A stretch of DNA of 64,000 nucleotides from assembly GCF_011040385.1 (NCBI RefSeq), contig NZ_JAAIKB010000018.1:1-64000 (forward strand), given 5' to 3'. The DNA is from Falsiroseomonas algicola (GTDB lineage Bacteria; Pseudomonadota; Alphaproteobacteria; Acetobacterales; Acetobacteraceae). The translations under genes and the position numbers were made by a program. Positions 48,837 to 57,824 of the stretch are shown here, piece by piece (positions within the stretch are counted from its first letter, which is position 1; the number at the start of each line of letters is the position of its first letter). The notes beneath the pieces were generated by a model. That model made no database searches. It was not told the origin of the DNA and worked only from the letters and a program-made list of their open reading frames with translations.

Positions 48837-48976
48837 AGCATGCCGGGCGCGTCTTCGTATACGATGGCGCGCTCTCGGCATGGTGTGGCGGGGTGGGCGG
48901 GGTGCTCGCCTTGCCGCCGCCATGATGCGCCGCCTATGGTGCGCAACCCCTTCGCTACCCGGATATTTCGCCGCCC

Positions 48977-49699
48977 ATGAGCAGACCCCCCATCTACAAG
49001 CGCGTCCTGCTCAAGGTGTCCGGCGAGGCGCTGATGGGCGCCCGTGACTACGGCCTGGATATCGGCGTGCTGCGCCGCATCGCGGAAGACGTGCGCGATG
49101 TGGTGAACCTGGGCGTCCAGGTCTGCATGGTGATCGGCGGCGGGAACATCTTCCGCGGCGTCGCCGGCGCCTCCGCCGGCATGGACCGCGCCCAGGCCGA
49201 TGGCATGGGCATGCTGGCCACCGTGATGAACGCGCTGGCGATGCAGAACTGGCTGGAGAAGATGGGCGTGCCGACGCGCGTCCAGTCCGCCATCTCCATG
49301 GCCAGCCTGGCGGAGCCCTTCATCCGCCGCCGCGCCATCCGCCACATGGAGAAGGGCCGGGTGGTGATCTTCGCCGCCGGCACGGGCAACCCCTTCTTCA
49401 CCACCGACACCGCCGCCGCGCTGCGCGCCGCCGAGATGGGCTGCGACGCGCTGCTGAAGGGCACGCAGGTCGATGGCATCTACGCCGCCGACCCGCGCAA
49501 GAACCCGAATGCCGAGCGCTACGAGCAGCTGACCTACCTCGAGGTCCTGGCGCGGGACCTGCAGGTGATGGACGCCGCCGCCATCAGCCTGGCGCGCGAG
49601 AACAAGCTGCCGATCGTCGTCTTCAACATCCACGAACCCGGTGCCTTCACCGCGGTGATGCTGGGCGACGGCAAGTTCACCACCGTGATCGATCCGTAG
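48977..49699 (+). CDS. pyrH: Uridylate kinase
   Basis: It phosphorylates UMP to UDP in pyrimidine synthesis and is a hexameric amino-acid-kinase-fold enzyme. The length of 240 residues is typical. Key segments are [14 protein letters not shown] at the N terminus, [11 protein letters not shown] near residue 57, and [19 protein letters not shown] near 138, which holds the phosphate-binding part. [12 protein letters not shown] follows. The gene order tsf-pyrH-frr-uppS is standard. Confidence 0.97.
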   Translation: MSRPPIYKRVLLKVSGEALMGARDYGLDIGVLRRIAEDVRDVVNLGVQVCMVIGGGNIFRGVAGASAGMDRAQADGMGMLATVMNALAMQNWLEKMGVPTRVQSAISMASLAEPFIRRRAIRHMEKGRVVIFAAGTGNPFFTTDTAAALRAAEMGCDALLKGTQVDGIYAADPRKNPNAERYEQLTYLEVLARDLQVMDAAAISLARENKLPIVVFNIHEPGAFTAVMLGDGKFTTVIDP

Positions 49700-49713
49700 G
49701 GAGAAGGGCAGGC

Positions 49714-50286
49714 ATGGCCGCCGATTTCGCCGCGCTGAAGCGCGACCTGCAGCGCCGCATGGATGGCGCGCTGGAGACCCTGAAGAAGGAATTCGCCGGG
49801 CTGCGCACCGGCCGCGCGAGCCCCGCGCTGCTGGAGCCGATCCGCGTCGAGGCCTATGGCACCAACCAGCCGCTGACCCAGCTCGCCAATATCGGCGTGG
49901 CGGGGCCCGGGCTGCTTTCCGTGCAGGTCTGGGACAAGTCCGTGGTGAAGGCGGTGGAGATCGCGATCCGCGACTCCGGGCTCGGCCTGAACCCGATGGC
50001 AGAAGGCCAGGTGATCCGCGTGCCGCTGCCGCCGCTGACGCAGGAGCGCCGCAACGACCTGGTGAAGACCGCCGGCAAGTATGCGGAAGCCGCCAAGGTC
50101 GCCATGCGCAGCGTCCGCCGCGACGGCATGGAGACGGTGAAGGCCTGGGAGAAGGACAAGAAGTCCGAGGCCAGCCAGGATGACGTGAAGCGCTGGTCGG
50201 ACGAGATCCAGAAGATGACGGACGCCCAGATCAAGGCCGTCGATACGACGCTCGCGGAGAAGGAAAAGGATATCCGCACGACCTGA
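49714..50286 (+). CDS. frr: Ribosome recycling factor
   Basis: With EF-G, it splits the post-termination ribosome. The 190-residue protein is about five residues longer than usual. It shows LKKEFAGLRTGRASPALLEP near residue 24, and QERRNDLVKTAGKYAEAAKV followed by RRDGMETVKAWEKDKK near 130-148. It begins 14 bases after pyrH behind a GGGAGAAGGG ribosome-binding region. Confidence 0.96.
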   Translation: MAADFAALKRDLQRRMDGALETLKKEFAGLRTGRASPALLEPIRVEAYGTNQPLTQLANIGVAGPGLLSVQVWDKSVVKAVEIAIRDSGLGLNPMAEGQVIRVPLPPLTQERRNDLVKTAGKYAEAAKVAMRSVRRDGMETVKAWEKDKKSEASQDDVKRWSDEIQKMTDAQIKAVDTTLAEKEKDIRTT

Positions 50287-50358
50287 CGGCATTCCGGTGG
50301 GAAGGCGCAGCGCCATGTCAGCCACAGGTGCGCCGGCCGCGACGGGGACGGTGCGGCG

Positions 50359-51102
50359 ATGAGCGCGGCCGCCAAGCCTGCCGCCGCAAGCCCCGGCACA
50401 GCCGGCGGCGATGCGGTGCCGGTCCATGTCGGCATCATCATGGATGGCAATGGCCGCTGGGCGGCCGCCCGCGGCCTGCCGCGCGCACTTGGCCACAAGG
50501 CGGGCGCGGAAGCCGCGCGCCGCGCGATCGAGGCCGCGGCCGAGGCGGGAATCGGCTGGCTGACGCTCTTCGCCTTCTCCTCCGAGAACTGGCGCCGGCC
50601 GGCGGATGAGGTGCATGCGCTGACCGGTCTCATGCGGCTCTATCTCCGGTCGGAGGTGAAGACGCTGGTGCGGGAGGGCATTCGCCTTCGGATCATCGGG
50701 GAGCGGGAACGCTTCGGCCCCGACCTGGTCCGCGCCATCGATGCGGCGGAAGCCGCGACGGCGGAGGGGCGGCGTCTCAACCTGAACGTGGCCCTGTCCT
50801 ATGGTGGACGGGCGGAGATCGTCGCCGCTGCGAAGCGGGCGCTGGAACAGGGCCTGGATCCCGCGACCTTGGACGAGGCCGCCTTCGGCCGGCTGCTCTC
50901 CACCGATGGCATGCCCGATCCGGACCTCATCATCCGCACCTCCGGCGAGCAGCGGCTGTCGAACTTCCTGCTCTGGCAGTCCGCCTATGCCGAATTCGTC
51001 TTCCAGGACGTACTCTGGCCGGATTACGAGGCACGGCATCTGGCCGAGGCAATCGGCGAATTTGCGCGGCGGGAGCGGCGCTACGGCGTCCGCGCCGCGT
51101 AG
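50359..51102 (+). CDS. uppS: Isoprenyl (undecaprenyl) diphosphate synthase
   Basis: A cis-prenyltransferase that makes the C55 lipid carrier for peptidoglycan and surface glycans. It has 247 residues. The first conserved region is HVGIIMDGNGRWAAARGLPR near residue 30, with the catalytic aspartate. FAFSSENWRRPADEV lies near 73, and DLIIRTSGEQRLSNFLLWQS with the diphosphate-binding arginines near 195. The product would also serve the glycan locus at 30-46 kb. A 180-base hairpin array separates it from cdsA. Confidence 0.96.
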   Translation: MSAAAKPAAASPGTAGGDAVPVHVGIIMDGNGRWAAARGLPRALGHKAGAEAARRAIEAAAEAGIGWLTLFAFSSENWRRPADEVHALTGLMRLYLRSEVKTLVREGIRLRIIGERERFGPDLVRAIDAAEAATAEGRRLNLNVALSYGGRAEIVAAAKRALEQGLDPATLDEAAFGRLLSTDGMPDPDLIIRTSGEQRLSNFLLWQSAYAEFVFQDVLWPDYEARHLAEAIGEFARRERRYGVRAA

Positions 51103-51153
51103 CACGGGGTGGTCCGGGGGGAATGATACGAACGGCACGACGGAGTGACCTGC

Positions 51154-51276
51154 GGCCGGCGAAGCCGGCCGAGGCCGCGAATGCGGCCCGCCGGCAGTCC
51201 GGCGAGCCAAGCGCGCGGAGCGCGCGCCCGGCGCCTGAGGGCTGCAAAGGCATGCCAACGCGCCGCTGCAAGCGGC
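51154..51276. repeat. Array of perfect mini-hairpins between uppS and cdsA
   Basis: Four perfect hairpins follow one another almost without gaps: 51154-51160 with 51164-51170, 51173-51178 with 51183-51188, 51189-51194 with 51199-51204, and 51211-51217 with 51221-51227. A fifth, GCCGCT-gca-AGCGGC (51262-51276), touches the cdsA start. Loops are three or four bases. No gene is supported in this gap. Confidence 0.65.
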
Positions 51277-51283
51277 CGTGGGC

Positions 51284-52144
51284 ATGACAACGGTCACGGC
51301 GGCGGCCGACGACGCCAAGCGGTGGCGGGACCTGCGCAAGCGCGCGCTCTCGGCGGCCGTGCTGGGCCCGGCGGCGGTGGCCTGCATCTGGTTCGGCGCG
51401 GAGGCCTTCACGGCGCTGATGGCCATCGCGGTCGCGGTGCTGGCCTGGGAATGGGTGCATCTCTGCGGCCGCCGCACGCGGGTCTTTCCGGGGCTGGCCG
51501 TGCCGCTGGTCGTGCTGGCCGCCGGCGCCTTCGCGGTGGAGGACCATCCCCGCATCGCGCTCGCCGTGCTGGTGGCGGGCTGGCTCGCCACCTGGGCGGG
51601 CGCGCGGCGGATGGCGACGGAACTGACGCAGCCCGCCGGGCGGCTCGCCATCGGCGTGCTCTATATCGGCATCGCCGGCATCGCGCTGATCGAGCTGCGC
51701 CACGATACCGAGGCCGGTCGCGCCAATGTCCTGTTCCTGTTCCTCGTGGTCTGGGCCTCCGACATCGGCGCCTACCTGGCGGGGCGGGCCTTCGGCGGGC
51801 CGAAGCTGGCGCCCGCCATCTCCCCCAACAAGACCTGGTCCGGCGCGGTGGGGGGCCTGGCTTCCGCGCTGATCGCGGGCGGGGCCTGCGCGCTGGCCTT
51901 CACGCCGGGGGCCAGCCTGCTGTCCATCGCCGTGGTGGTGACGGCGGTTTCCATCGCCTCGATGATCGGGGACCTGCTGGAGAGTGCCATCAAGCGGCAC
52001 TTCAAGGTGAAGGATACGTCCTCCCTCATCCCCGGCCATGGCGGGTTGCTGGACCGGCTGGACGGGGTGCTGGCGGCGGCGCCGGTCGCTTCCGTGATCT
52101 CCTTCATGCTCGGCCTGGGACGGCCGCTCTGGGGCTGGGGCTGA
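51284..52144 (+). CDS. cdsA: Phosphatidate cytidylyltransferase
   Basis: It makes CDP-diacylglycerol from phosphatidic acid and CTP, the branch point of phospholipid synthesis, in the inner membrane. The protein has 286 residues from the ATG at 51284; a GTG at 51278 adds two. It has about seven hydrophobic helices. The family signature lies near residues 225-255 (SMIGDLLESAIKRHFKVKDT, SSLIPGHGGLLDRLDG). Its stop overlaps the dxr ATG. A hairpin lies where a ribosome-binding site is expected. Confidence 0.94.
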   Translation: MTTVTAAADDAKRWRDLRKRALSAAVLGPAAVACIWFGAEAFTALMAIAVAVLAWEWVHLCGRRTRVFPGLAVPLVVLAAGAFAVEDHPRIALAVLVAGWLATWAGARRMATELTQPAGRLAIGVLYIGIAGIALIELRHDTEAGRANVLFLFLVVWASDIGAYLAGRAFGGPKLAPAISPNKTWSGAVGGLASALIAGGACALAFTPGASLLSIAVVVTAVSIASMIGDLLESAIKRHFKVKDTSSLIPGHGGLLDRLDGVLAAAPVASVISFMLGLGRPLWGWG

Positions 52145-53325
52145 TGGCGCGATCGATCACGATCCTGGGCTCCACCGGCTCCATCGGCCGATCGACGGTC
52201 GCGCTGCTGGATGCGGCGGAGCCCGGGCGCTTCACGGTGGAGGCGCTGGTCGCGAACCGGGACGTGACGGTGCTGGCCGAGCAGGCGCGGCGGCTCGGCG
52301 CCCGCATGGCCGTGGTGGCGGATGAGGCTGCCTGGCCCGCGCTGAAGGCGGCGCTGGGCGGCACGGGCATCGAACTGGCGGCCGGTGCCGCGGCGGTGGA
52401 GGCGGCGGCGGCGCGGCCGGCCGACTGGACCATGGCGGCCATCGTCGGCGCGGCCGGGCTGCGCTCGACGCTCGCGGCGCTGGCCCGCGGCGGGACGCTG
52501 GCGCTGGCCAACAAGGAAAGCCTGGTCTGCGCCGCGGACCTCGTGCTGCGCACGGCGCGGGAGAGCGGCGCGACGCTGCTGCCGGTCGATTCCGAACACA
52601 ACGCCATCTTCCAGGCGCTGGCCGGGCAGGACCCCAAGGGCGTCGAGAAGATCGTGCTGACGGCCTCGGGCGGCCCCTTCCGCCACTGGGATTTGGCGCG
52701 GATGGCGACCGCGACGCCGGAACAGGCGGTGGCGCATCCCGTCTGGTCCATGGGCGCCAAGATCAGCGTCGACAGCGCCACCATGATGAACAAGGGCCTC
52801 GAACTGATCGAGGCCGCGCGCCTCTTCCCGGTGCCGGAGGAGCGGATCGAGGTGCTGGTTCACCCGCAATCCGCGGTGCACGGGCTGGTGCAGTACAGCG
52901 ATGGCTCCATCCTGGCGCAGCTGGGCTCCCCCGACATGCGCACGCCCATCGCCCATGCGCTGGCCTGGCCGGATCGCATGGCGGTCGGCGCGCCGCGGCT
53001 CGACCTTGCCACGCTCGGCAAGCTGGAATTCTCCGCCCCCGATCCCGTCCGTTTCCCCGCGCTTCGCCTGGCGCGGGAGGCCTTGCAGGCAGGCGGCGGC
53101 GCCCCGACTATATTGAACGCCGCGAACGAGGTGGCGGTGGGGCTGTTCCTGGAACGGCGCCTCGGCTTCCTCGACATCGCGGCGGTGGTCGAGGAGACGC
53201 TCGGCGCCCTGGCCGCTGAGGCCGGGACGGCCCTCGCCGATGGCGTCGATGGCATCCTGGCCCTCGATGCCGAGGCCAGGCGGGCGGCCGCGCAGCGGGC
53301 GGGCCAGCGCGCCGCCTTCGCCTGA
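52144..53325 (+). CDS. dxr: 1-deoxy-D-xylulose 5-phosphate reductoisomerase
   Basis: It makes methylerythritol 4-phosphate with NADPH, the committed step of the non-mevalonate isoprenoid pathway that feeds UppS. It has 393 residues. The NADPH site is ITILGSTGSIGRSTVALLDA at the N terminus. Catalytic segments are LPVDSEHNAIFQAL near residue 148 and SMGAKISVDSATMMNKGLEL near 203, with HPQSAVHGLVQYSDGS near 240. The ATG overlaps the cdsA stop by one base. Confidence 0.97.
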   Translation: MARSITILGSTGSIGRSTVALLDAAEPGRFTVEALVANRDVTVLAEQARRLGARMAVVADEAAWPALKAALGGTGIELAAGAAAVEAAAARPADWTMAAIVGAAGLRSTLAALARGGTLALANKESLVCAADLVLRTARESGATLLPVDSEHNAIFQALAGQDPKGVEKIVLTASGGPFRHWDLARMATATPEQAVAHPVWSMGAKISVDSATMMNKGLELIEAARLFPVPEERIEVLVHPQSAVHGLVQYSDGSILAQLGSPDMRTPIAHALAWPDRMAVGAPRLDLATLGKLEFSAPDPVRFPALRLAREALQAGGGAPTILNAANEVAVGLFLERRLGFLDIAAVVEETLGALAAEAGTALADGVDGILALDAEARRAAAQRAGQRAAFA

Positions 53326-53406
53326 GCGGGCGGACCACCGATCGGCTACCCGGCGCGGGGAAACGCGCCAGCCTTGGGGCGCCATGGGGCGCCCGTGGAG
53401 AGCACC

Positions 53407-54516
53407 TTGGATTTCCTGCCTGAACCCATCCGCACCATCGTCGCCTTCGTGGTGGTGCTGGGCGTGCTCGTCTTCTTCCACGAGCTCGGCCACTACCTGG
53501 CCGCGCGCTGGCGGGGCATCCATGTGGAGCGCTTCTCCGTGGGCTTCGGCCGCGCCATCGCGGGCTGGACCGACAGGCGCGGCACGGAATGGCGCGTCGG
53601 CTGGCTGCCGCTCGGCGGCTATGTGAAGCTGCACGGGCAGGAGACGCCGGAGGATGCGAGCCCGGAAGTGCGGGCTTCCTGGCGCCCTGGCCAGACCTTC
53701 CACGAGAAGCCGGTCGGTGACCGCGCCATCGTCGTGGCGGCCGGACCGATCGCGAACTTCCTGCTGGCCGCGCTGATGTTCGGCGGCCTCTACATGACGG
53801 TCGGCAAGCCCTCCTCCACCACCACCGTCGCGACCGTGCAGGAAAGCTCCGCCGCCGCGCAGGCGGGGCTGCTGCCGGGCGACCGCATCCTGGCGCTGGA
53901 TGGCCAGCGCGTGGAGCGGTTCGAGGACATCCAGCGCCACATCCAGCCCCGCGCCGGCCAGCCCGTGACGATGACGATCGAGCGCGAGGGGCGGGAGCGC
54001 CAGCTTCAGGCGGTGCCGGAGCCCCGCCAGAACGGGGAGCGGACGGTGGGCGTGCTCGGCGTCGGCGCCGGCGCCGCGCAGTTCGTGCGCCAGGACCCCT
54101 TCACCGCGCTCTGGGGCGGCGTGACCCAGACCGCCGACATCACGGTGCAGACCCTGGCCGCGGTCTGGCAGATGATCGCCGGCGGCCGGGGCGCCGAGGA
54201 TCTGGGCGGACCGCTGCGCATCGCGCAGATGTCAGGCCAGGTGGCGGAGATGGGGGTTTCCGCGCTGGTGTCGTTCATGGCGGTGCTGTCGGTGAACCTG
54301 GCGCTGATCAACCTCTTCCCGATCCCGGTGCTGGATGGCGGGCACCTGATGTTCTACGCGGCGGAGGCGATTCGCGGCCGGCCGCTGCCGCCCCGGGCGC
54401 AGGAGATGGGCTACCGCGCCGGATTCGCGCTGCTGATCACGCTCTTCGTCTTCGCCACCTGGAACGATTTGTCGCAGTTCGGCCTGTTCCGCTGGGCGGC
54501 GGGCCTGTTCGGCTGA
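53407..54516 (+). CDS. rseP: Site-2 membrane metalloprotease RseP
   Basis: An intramembrane zinc protease that cleaves anti-sigma factors or remnant signal peptides. From the TTG at 53407, six bases after GGAGAG, it has 369 residues and begins LDFLPEPIRTIVAFVVVLGV; a TTG at 53374 or a GTG at 53395 would lengthen it. The zinc motif HELGHYLAARW lies near residue 25, a PDZ domain covers about 120-205 (QAGLLPGDRILALDG), and NLFPIPVLDGGHL near 300 holds the LDG motif. bamA follows, a common pairing. Confidence 0.93.
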   Translation: MDFLPEPIRTIVAFVVVLGVLVFFHELGHYLAARWRGIHVERFSVGFGRAIAGWTDRRGTEWRVGWLPLGGYVKLHGQETPEDASPEVRASWRPGQTFHEKPVGDRAIVVAAGPIANFLLAALMFGGLYMTVGKPSSTTTVATVQESSAAAQAGLLPGDRILALDGQRVERFEDIQRHIQPRAGQPVTMTIEREGRERQLQAVPEPRQNGERTVGVLGVGAGAAQFVRQDPFTALWGGVTQTADITVQTLAAVWQMIAGGRGAEDLGGPLRIAQMSGQVAEMGVSALVSFMAVLSVNLALINLFPIPVLDGGHLMFYAAEAIRGRPLPPRAQEMGYRAGFALLITLFVFATWNDLSQFGLFRWAAGLFG

Positions 54517-54537
54517 ACCGGCAGGAAATGGCGGCGC

Positions 54538-54556
54538 GCGGCGGGTTTCCCGCCGC
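54538..54556 (+). terminator. Hairpin after rseP
   Basis: GCGGG-ttt-CCCGC extends to about eight pairs (54538-54556) shortly after the rseP stop. No T run follows. The remaining 150 bases up to bamA show no gene and no clear promoter. Confidence 0.3.
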
Positions 54557-54702
54557 CCGACGCTGCCACCATGCCGCCTTGTTCCCGGGCGAATGAGGCC
54601 CGGGGCGGAACCCGGCGCGGCCATTCCCGGGCAGGGGTGGCGGCGCCGGGTCCGCTCGGCTAGTCTCCGGCCCCGCCTCCACCCCCCCCAGGGAATTGCG
54701 CC

Positions 54703-57033
54703 TTGGTCGCCAACCGGCTCCTGTTGCTCGCCGCCACCTGCCTTGTCCCGGTCGCGCTCGCGCTGCCGGCCGAGGCCCAGACTCGCGGTCCCCGCCAGCC
54801 TGCCCCCGCTGCCGCCCCTGCGCAGGGGATCGTCCGCGGCATCGACGTGGTGGGCAGCCAGCGCATCGAGCAGGACACGATCCGCTCCTACATGCTGCTG
54901 CAGCCCGGCGACGCCTTCGATGCGGACCGGCTCGACCGCAGCCTGCGCACGCTGTTCGCGACCGGCCTGTTCCGCGACGTGACGGTGACGCGGGTCGGCG
55001 ACCGCATCCGCGTGCAGGTCGAGGAGAACCCGATCGTCAATCGCGTGGCCTTCGAGGGCAACAGCAAGGTCAGCGATGACGTGTTGCGCCCGGAAGTGCA
55101 GCTGCGCCCGCGCGCCGTGTTCACGCCGCAGCAGGCGCAGGCGGACCGGCAGCGGATCCTCGACCTCTACGCCCGCCGGGGCCGCTTCGCCGCGCGCGTC
55201 GAGCCCAAGCTCATCCAGCTCGACCAGAACCGCGTGGACGTGGTGTTCGAGATCACGGAAGGCGACGCGGCGCTGGTCAGCCGCATCAACTTCATCGGCA
55301 ACAACGCCTTCTCCGACAGCCGGCTGCGCGACGTGGTGGCGACGCGGGAACAGGCCTGGTACCGCCTGCTGTCCACCTCCGACATCTACGATCCGGAGCG
55401 GCTGAACTTCGACCGCGAACTGCTGCGCCGCTACTACCTCCGCAGCGGCTATGCCGATGTGCAGGTGACGGCCGCGACGGCCGAGCTAGCGCCGGACCGC
55501 AGCGGCTTCTTCGTGACCTATACGCTGGATGAGGGCGTGCGCTACCGCGTCGGCCAGGTGCAGATCACCAGCACCATGCGCGGCGTGGATACCGAGGCCC
55601 TGCGCCGCGAACTCGCGGTGGAGGAAGGCGCCTGGTACGACGGCGACGCGGTGGAGCGTTCGGTCGAGGCGCTCTCCGACGCCGTCGGCCTCCGCGGCAT
55701 CCCCTTCGTCGAGGTTCGCCCGCGCGTGGTGCGGGACCGCGAGGCGCGGCGCGTGGACATCACCTTCGAGGTGGCGGAAGGCACGCGCGCCTATGTCGAG
55801 CGCATCGACATCCAGGGCAATGCCCGCACGCAGGACCGCGTCATCCGCCGCGAGTTCCGCATCGCGGAAGGCGATGCCTTCAACGCCGCGCAGGTGCGCC
55901 GGTCCCGCCAGCGCATCCGCGACCTCGGCTATTTCGGCCAGGCGGAGATCACGGCGCAGCCCGGCTCCGCGCCCGACCGCACGGTGCTGCAGACGACGGT
56001 GACGGAACGCGCCACGGGCGAGGTCTCGCTCGGCGGCGGCTTCTCCACCGATGCAGGCTTCCTGACCGATTTCGGCGTCCGGGAACGCAACTTCCTCGGC
56101 ACCGGCATCGATGCGCGGCTGCAGACCATGCTGGCGCAGCGCCGCACGCAGGTCGACTTCTCGATCACCGACCCGTCCTTCCTGGACCGCAACCTCGCGG
56201 CGGGCATCGACCTGTTCTACGTCACGCGCAACCTGACGGAGACGTCGGGCTACCGCGAGAAGCGGGTCGGCATGGCGCTGCGCGCGGGCTACGAGTTCAA
56301 CGAGCGGGTGCGGCAGAGCTGGGCCTACAGCCTGGTGCAGCGCGACATCTTCGACATCACGAGCGACGCCAGCCGCTTCATCCTGGAACAGCGCGGCCAG
56401 ACGCTGCTGTCCCAGATCGGCACCACGCTGTCCTATGACGTGCGCGACAGCCGGATCGAGCCCAAGAGCGGCTACATCATCCGCGTCGGCACCGATGTCG
56501 CGGGCCTTGGCGGCGATGTCGCCTATGTCCGGCTCCGCGGCGACGTGGCCGGCTACATCCCGCTGGAGCGCTTCTTCGGCGACAGCGACTACGTGCTGGC
56601 GCTGCAGGCTGGCGTCGGCCAGCTGACGCCCTGGGGCGGACGGCCGGAGCGCATCATCGACCGCTTCTTCCTCGGCGGCGACAATCTGCGCGGCTTCTCG
56701 CTCGCGGGCGCAGGTCCGCGCGACGTGCCTTCGGGCGACCCGCTCGGCGGCCGCCTGATCTGGACGCAGACCACGGAACTCCGCTTCCCGCTGCCGCTGC
56801 CTTCCGAACTCGGGCTGCTGGGTCGTGCCTTCGTGGATATCGGCTCGCTGTCCAACACGCCGGTGACCGGCACGGGGGTGGCGGATGACAGCAGCCCCCG
56901 CGTGGGTGCCGGTGTCGGCCTGTCCTGGCGCACGCCGGTCGGCCTCATCAACATCGACGTCGCCCAGGCGCTGGTGAAGAAGTCCTATGACGAGACGCAG
57001 CTTGTGCGCTTCGGCTTCGGCACGCGCTTCTGA
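54703..57033 (+). CDS. bamA: Outer membrane protein assembly factor BamA
   Basis: The essential core of the machine that inserts beta-barrel proteins into the outer membrane. It has 776 residues. A signal peptide covers about residues 1-26 (LLLLAATCLVPVALALPAEA). Five POTRA domains follow to about residue 420, for example IRGIDVVGSQRIEQDTIRSY-like sequence at the first, and then a 16-strand barrel ending VRFGFGTRF with terminal phenylalanine. The barrel keeps the lid-loop segment DRFFLGGDNLRGFS. The start codon is TTG, since no ATG fits. Confidence 0.97.
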   Translation: MVANRLLLLAATCLVPVALALPAEAQTRGPRQPAPAAAPAQGIVRGIDVVGSQRIEQDTIRSYMLLQPGDAFDADRLDRSLRTLFATGLFRDVTVTRVGDRIRVQVEENPIVNRVAFEGNSKVSDDVLRPEVQLRPRAVFTPQQAQADRQRILDLYARRGRFAARVEPKLIQLDQNRVDVVFEITEGDAALVSRINFIGNNAFSDSRLRDVVATREQAWYRLLSTSDIYDPERLNFDRELLRRYYLRSGYADVQVTAATAELAPDRSGFFVTYTLDEGVRYRVGQVQITSTMRGVDTEALRRELAVEEGAWYDGDAVERSVEALSDAVGLRGIPFVEVRPRVVRDREARRVDITFEVAEGTRAYVERIDIQGNARTQDRVIRREFRIAEGDAFNAAQVRRSRQRIRDLGYFGQAEITAQPGSAPDRTVLQTTVTERATGEVSLGGGFSTDAGFLTDFGVRERNFLGTGIDARLQTMLAQRRTQVDFSITDPSFLDRNLAAGIDLFYVTRNLTETSGYREKRVGMALRAGYEFNERVRQSWAYSLVQRDIFDITSDASRFILEQRGQTLLSQIGTTLSYDVRDSRIEPKSGYIIRVGTDVAGLGGDVAYVRLRGDVAGYIPLERFFGDSDYVLALQAGVGQLTPWGGRPERIIDRFFLGGDNLRGFSLAGAGPRDVPSGDPLGGRLIWTQTTELRFPLPLPSELGLLGRAFVDIGSLSNTPVTGTGVADDSSPRVGAGVGLSWRTPVGLINIDVAQALVKKSYDETQLVRFGFGTRF

Positions 57034-57055
57034 GCAGTTTCAGGATCATCCATCG

Positions 57056-57820
57056 ATGCGTCTGCGTCTTCTCCTCTCAGCTTCCCTGATCGCCCTGGCG
57101 GTGGCGCCGGCCCTGCCGCGCCATGCCGCGGCCCAGGCGCAGGGCCAGGAATGGTTCGTGCCCGGCCAGGGCCAGCAGCGGCCGCAGGGCCAGCCGGCCC
57201 AGGGCCAGCGGCCCCCGCAGGGCCAGGCGCAGCGTCCGGCGGCCCCGGCCGCGGGACAGCGCACGCCCGCGCCGGTGATCGCCATCGTCGACATCCCCGA
57301 GGTCCAGCGCCTCTCCGCCGCCTTCAACCAGGTGCGGGAGGAGATCGAGCGCCGCCGCGCCCGGCTGAACGAGGATCTGCAGCGCGAGCAGGCGCGGTGG
57401 CGGGAGGAGCAGCAGTCGCTCGCCGCCGCGCGCGCGACGCTGGCGCCGGAGCAGCTCCGCAACCGGGAGCGGGAGTTGCAGGACCGCATCACCGATGCGC
57501 AGCGCATCTTCCGCGACCGGTCGCGCGCCATCGACCAGGCGGCGCAGCAGGGACTGCAGCAGATCGAGCAGGCGCTGGGGGCGGTGATCCGCCAGGTCGC
57601 GGCCTCCCGCGGCGTGAACATCGTGCTGCCGCGGCCGCTGGTAATCTTCAACGAATCGGGCTTCGACCTGACGGATGAGATCAGTGCGCAGATGAACCGC
57701 GTGCTCCGCAGCGTCACCATGCTGCCGGAAGCCGCGGCGCCGATCGAGCCGCCGCCGGCCGCCGCGGCGCCCGCCGCCCCGGCGACCCCGCCGGCTGCCC
57801 CGCCCGCCCGCCGGAACTGA
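57056..57820 (+). CDS. skp: OmpH/Skp family periplasmic chaperone
   Basis: A periplasmic holdase that escorts unfolded outer-membrane proteins to BamA. It has 254 residues, longer than the usual 160-200. A signal peptide (LLLSASLIALAVAPALPRHA) is followed by an unusual glycine/glutamine/proline-rich stretch of about 50 residues. The coiled-coil Skp core then begins near VIAIVDIPEVQRLSAAFNQV and runs through the REEIERRRARLNEDLQREQA arms. The C terminus is proline/alanine-rich. The order bamA-skp-lpxD-fabZ-lpxA is conserved. Confidence 0.9.
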   Translation: MRLRLLLSASLIALAVAPALPRHAAAQAQGQEWFVPGQGQQRPQGQPAQGQRPPQGQAQRPAAPAAGQRTPAPVIAIVDIPEVQRLSAAFNQVREEIERRRARLNEDLQREQARWREEQQSLAAARATLAPEQLRNRERELQDRITDAQRIFRDRSRAIDQAAQQGLQQIEQALGAVIRQVAASRGVNIVLPRPLVIFNESGFDLTDEISAQMNRVLRSVTMLPEAAAPIEPPPAAAAPAAPATPPAAPPARRN

Positions 57821-57824
57821 TCCC

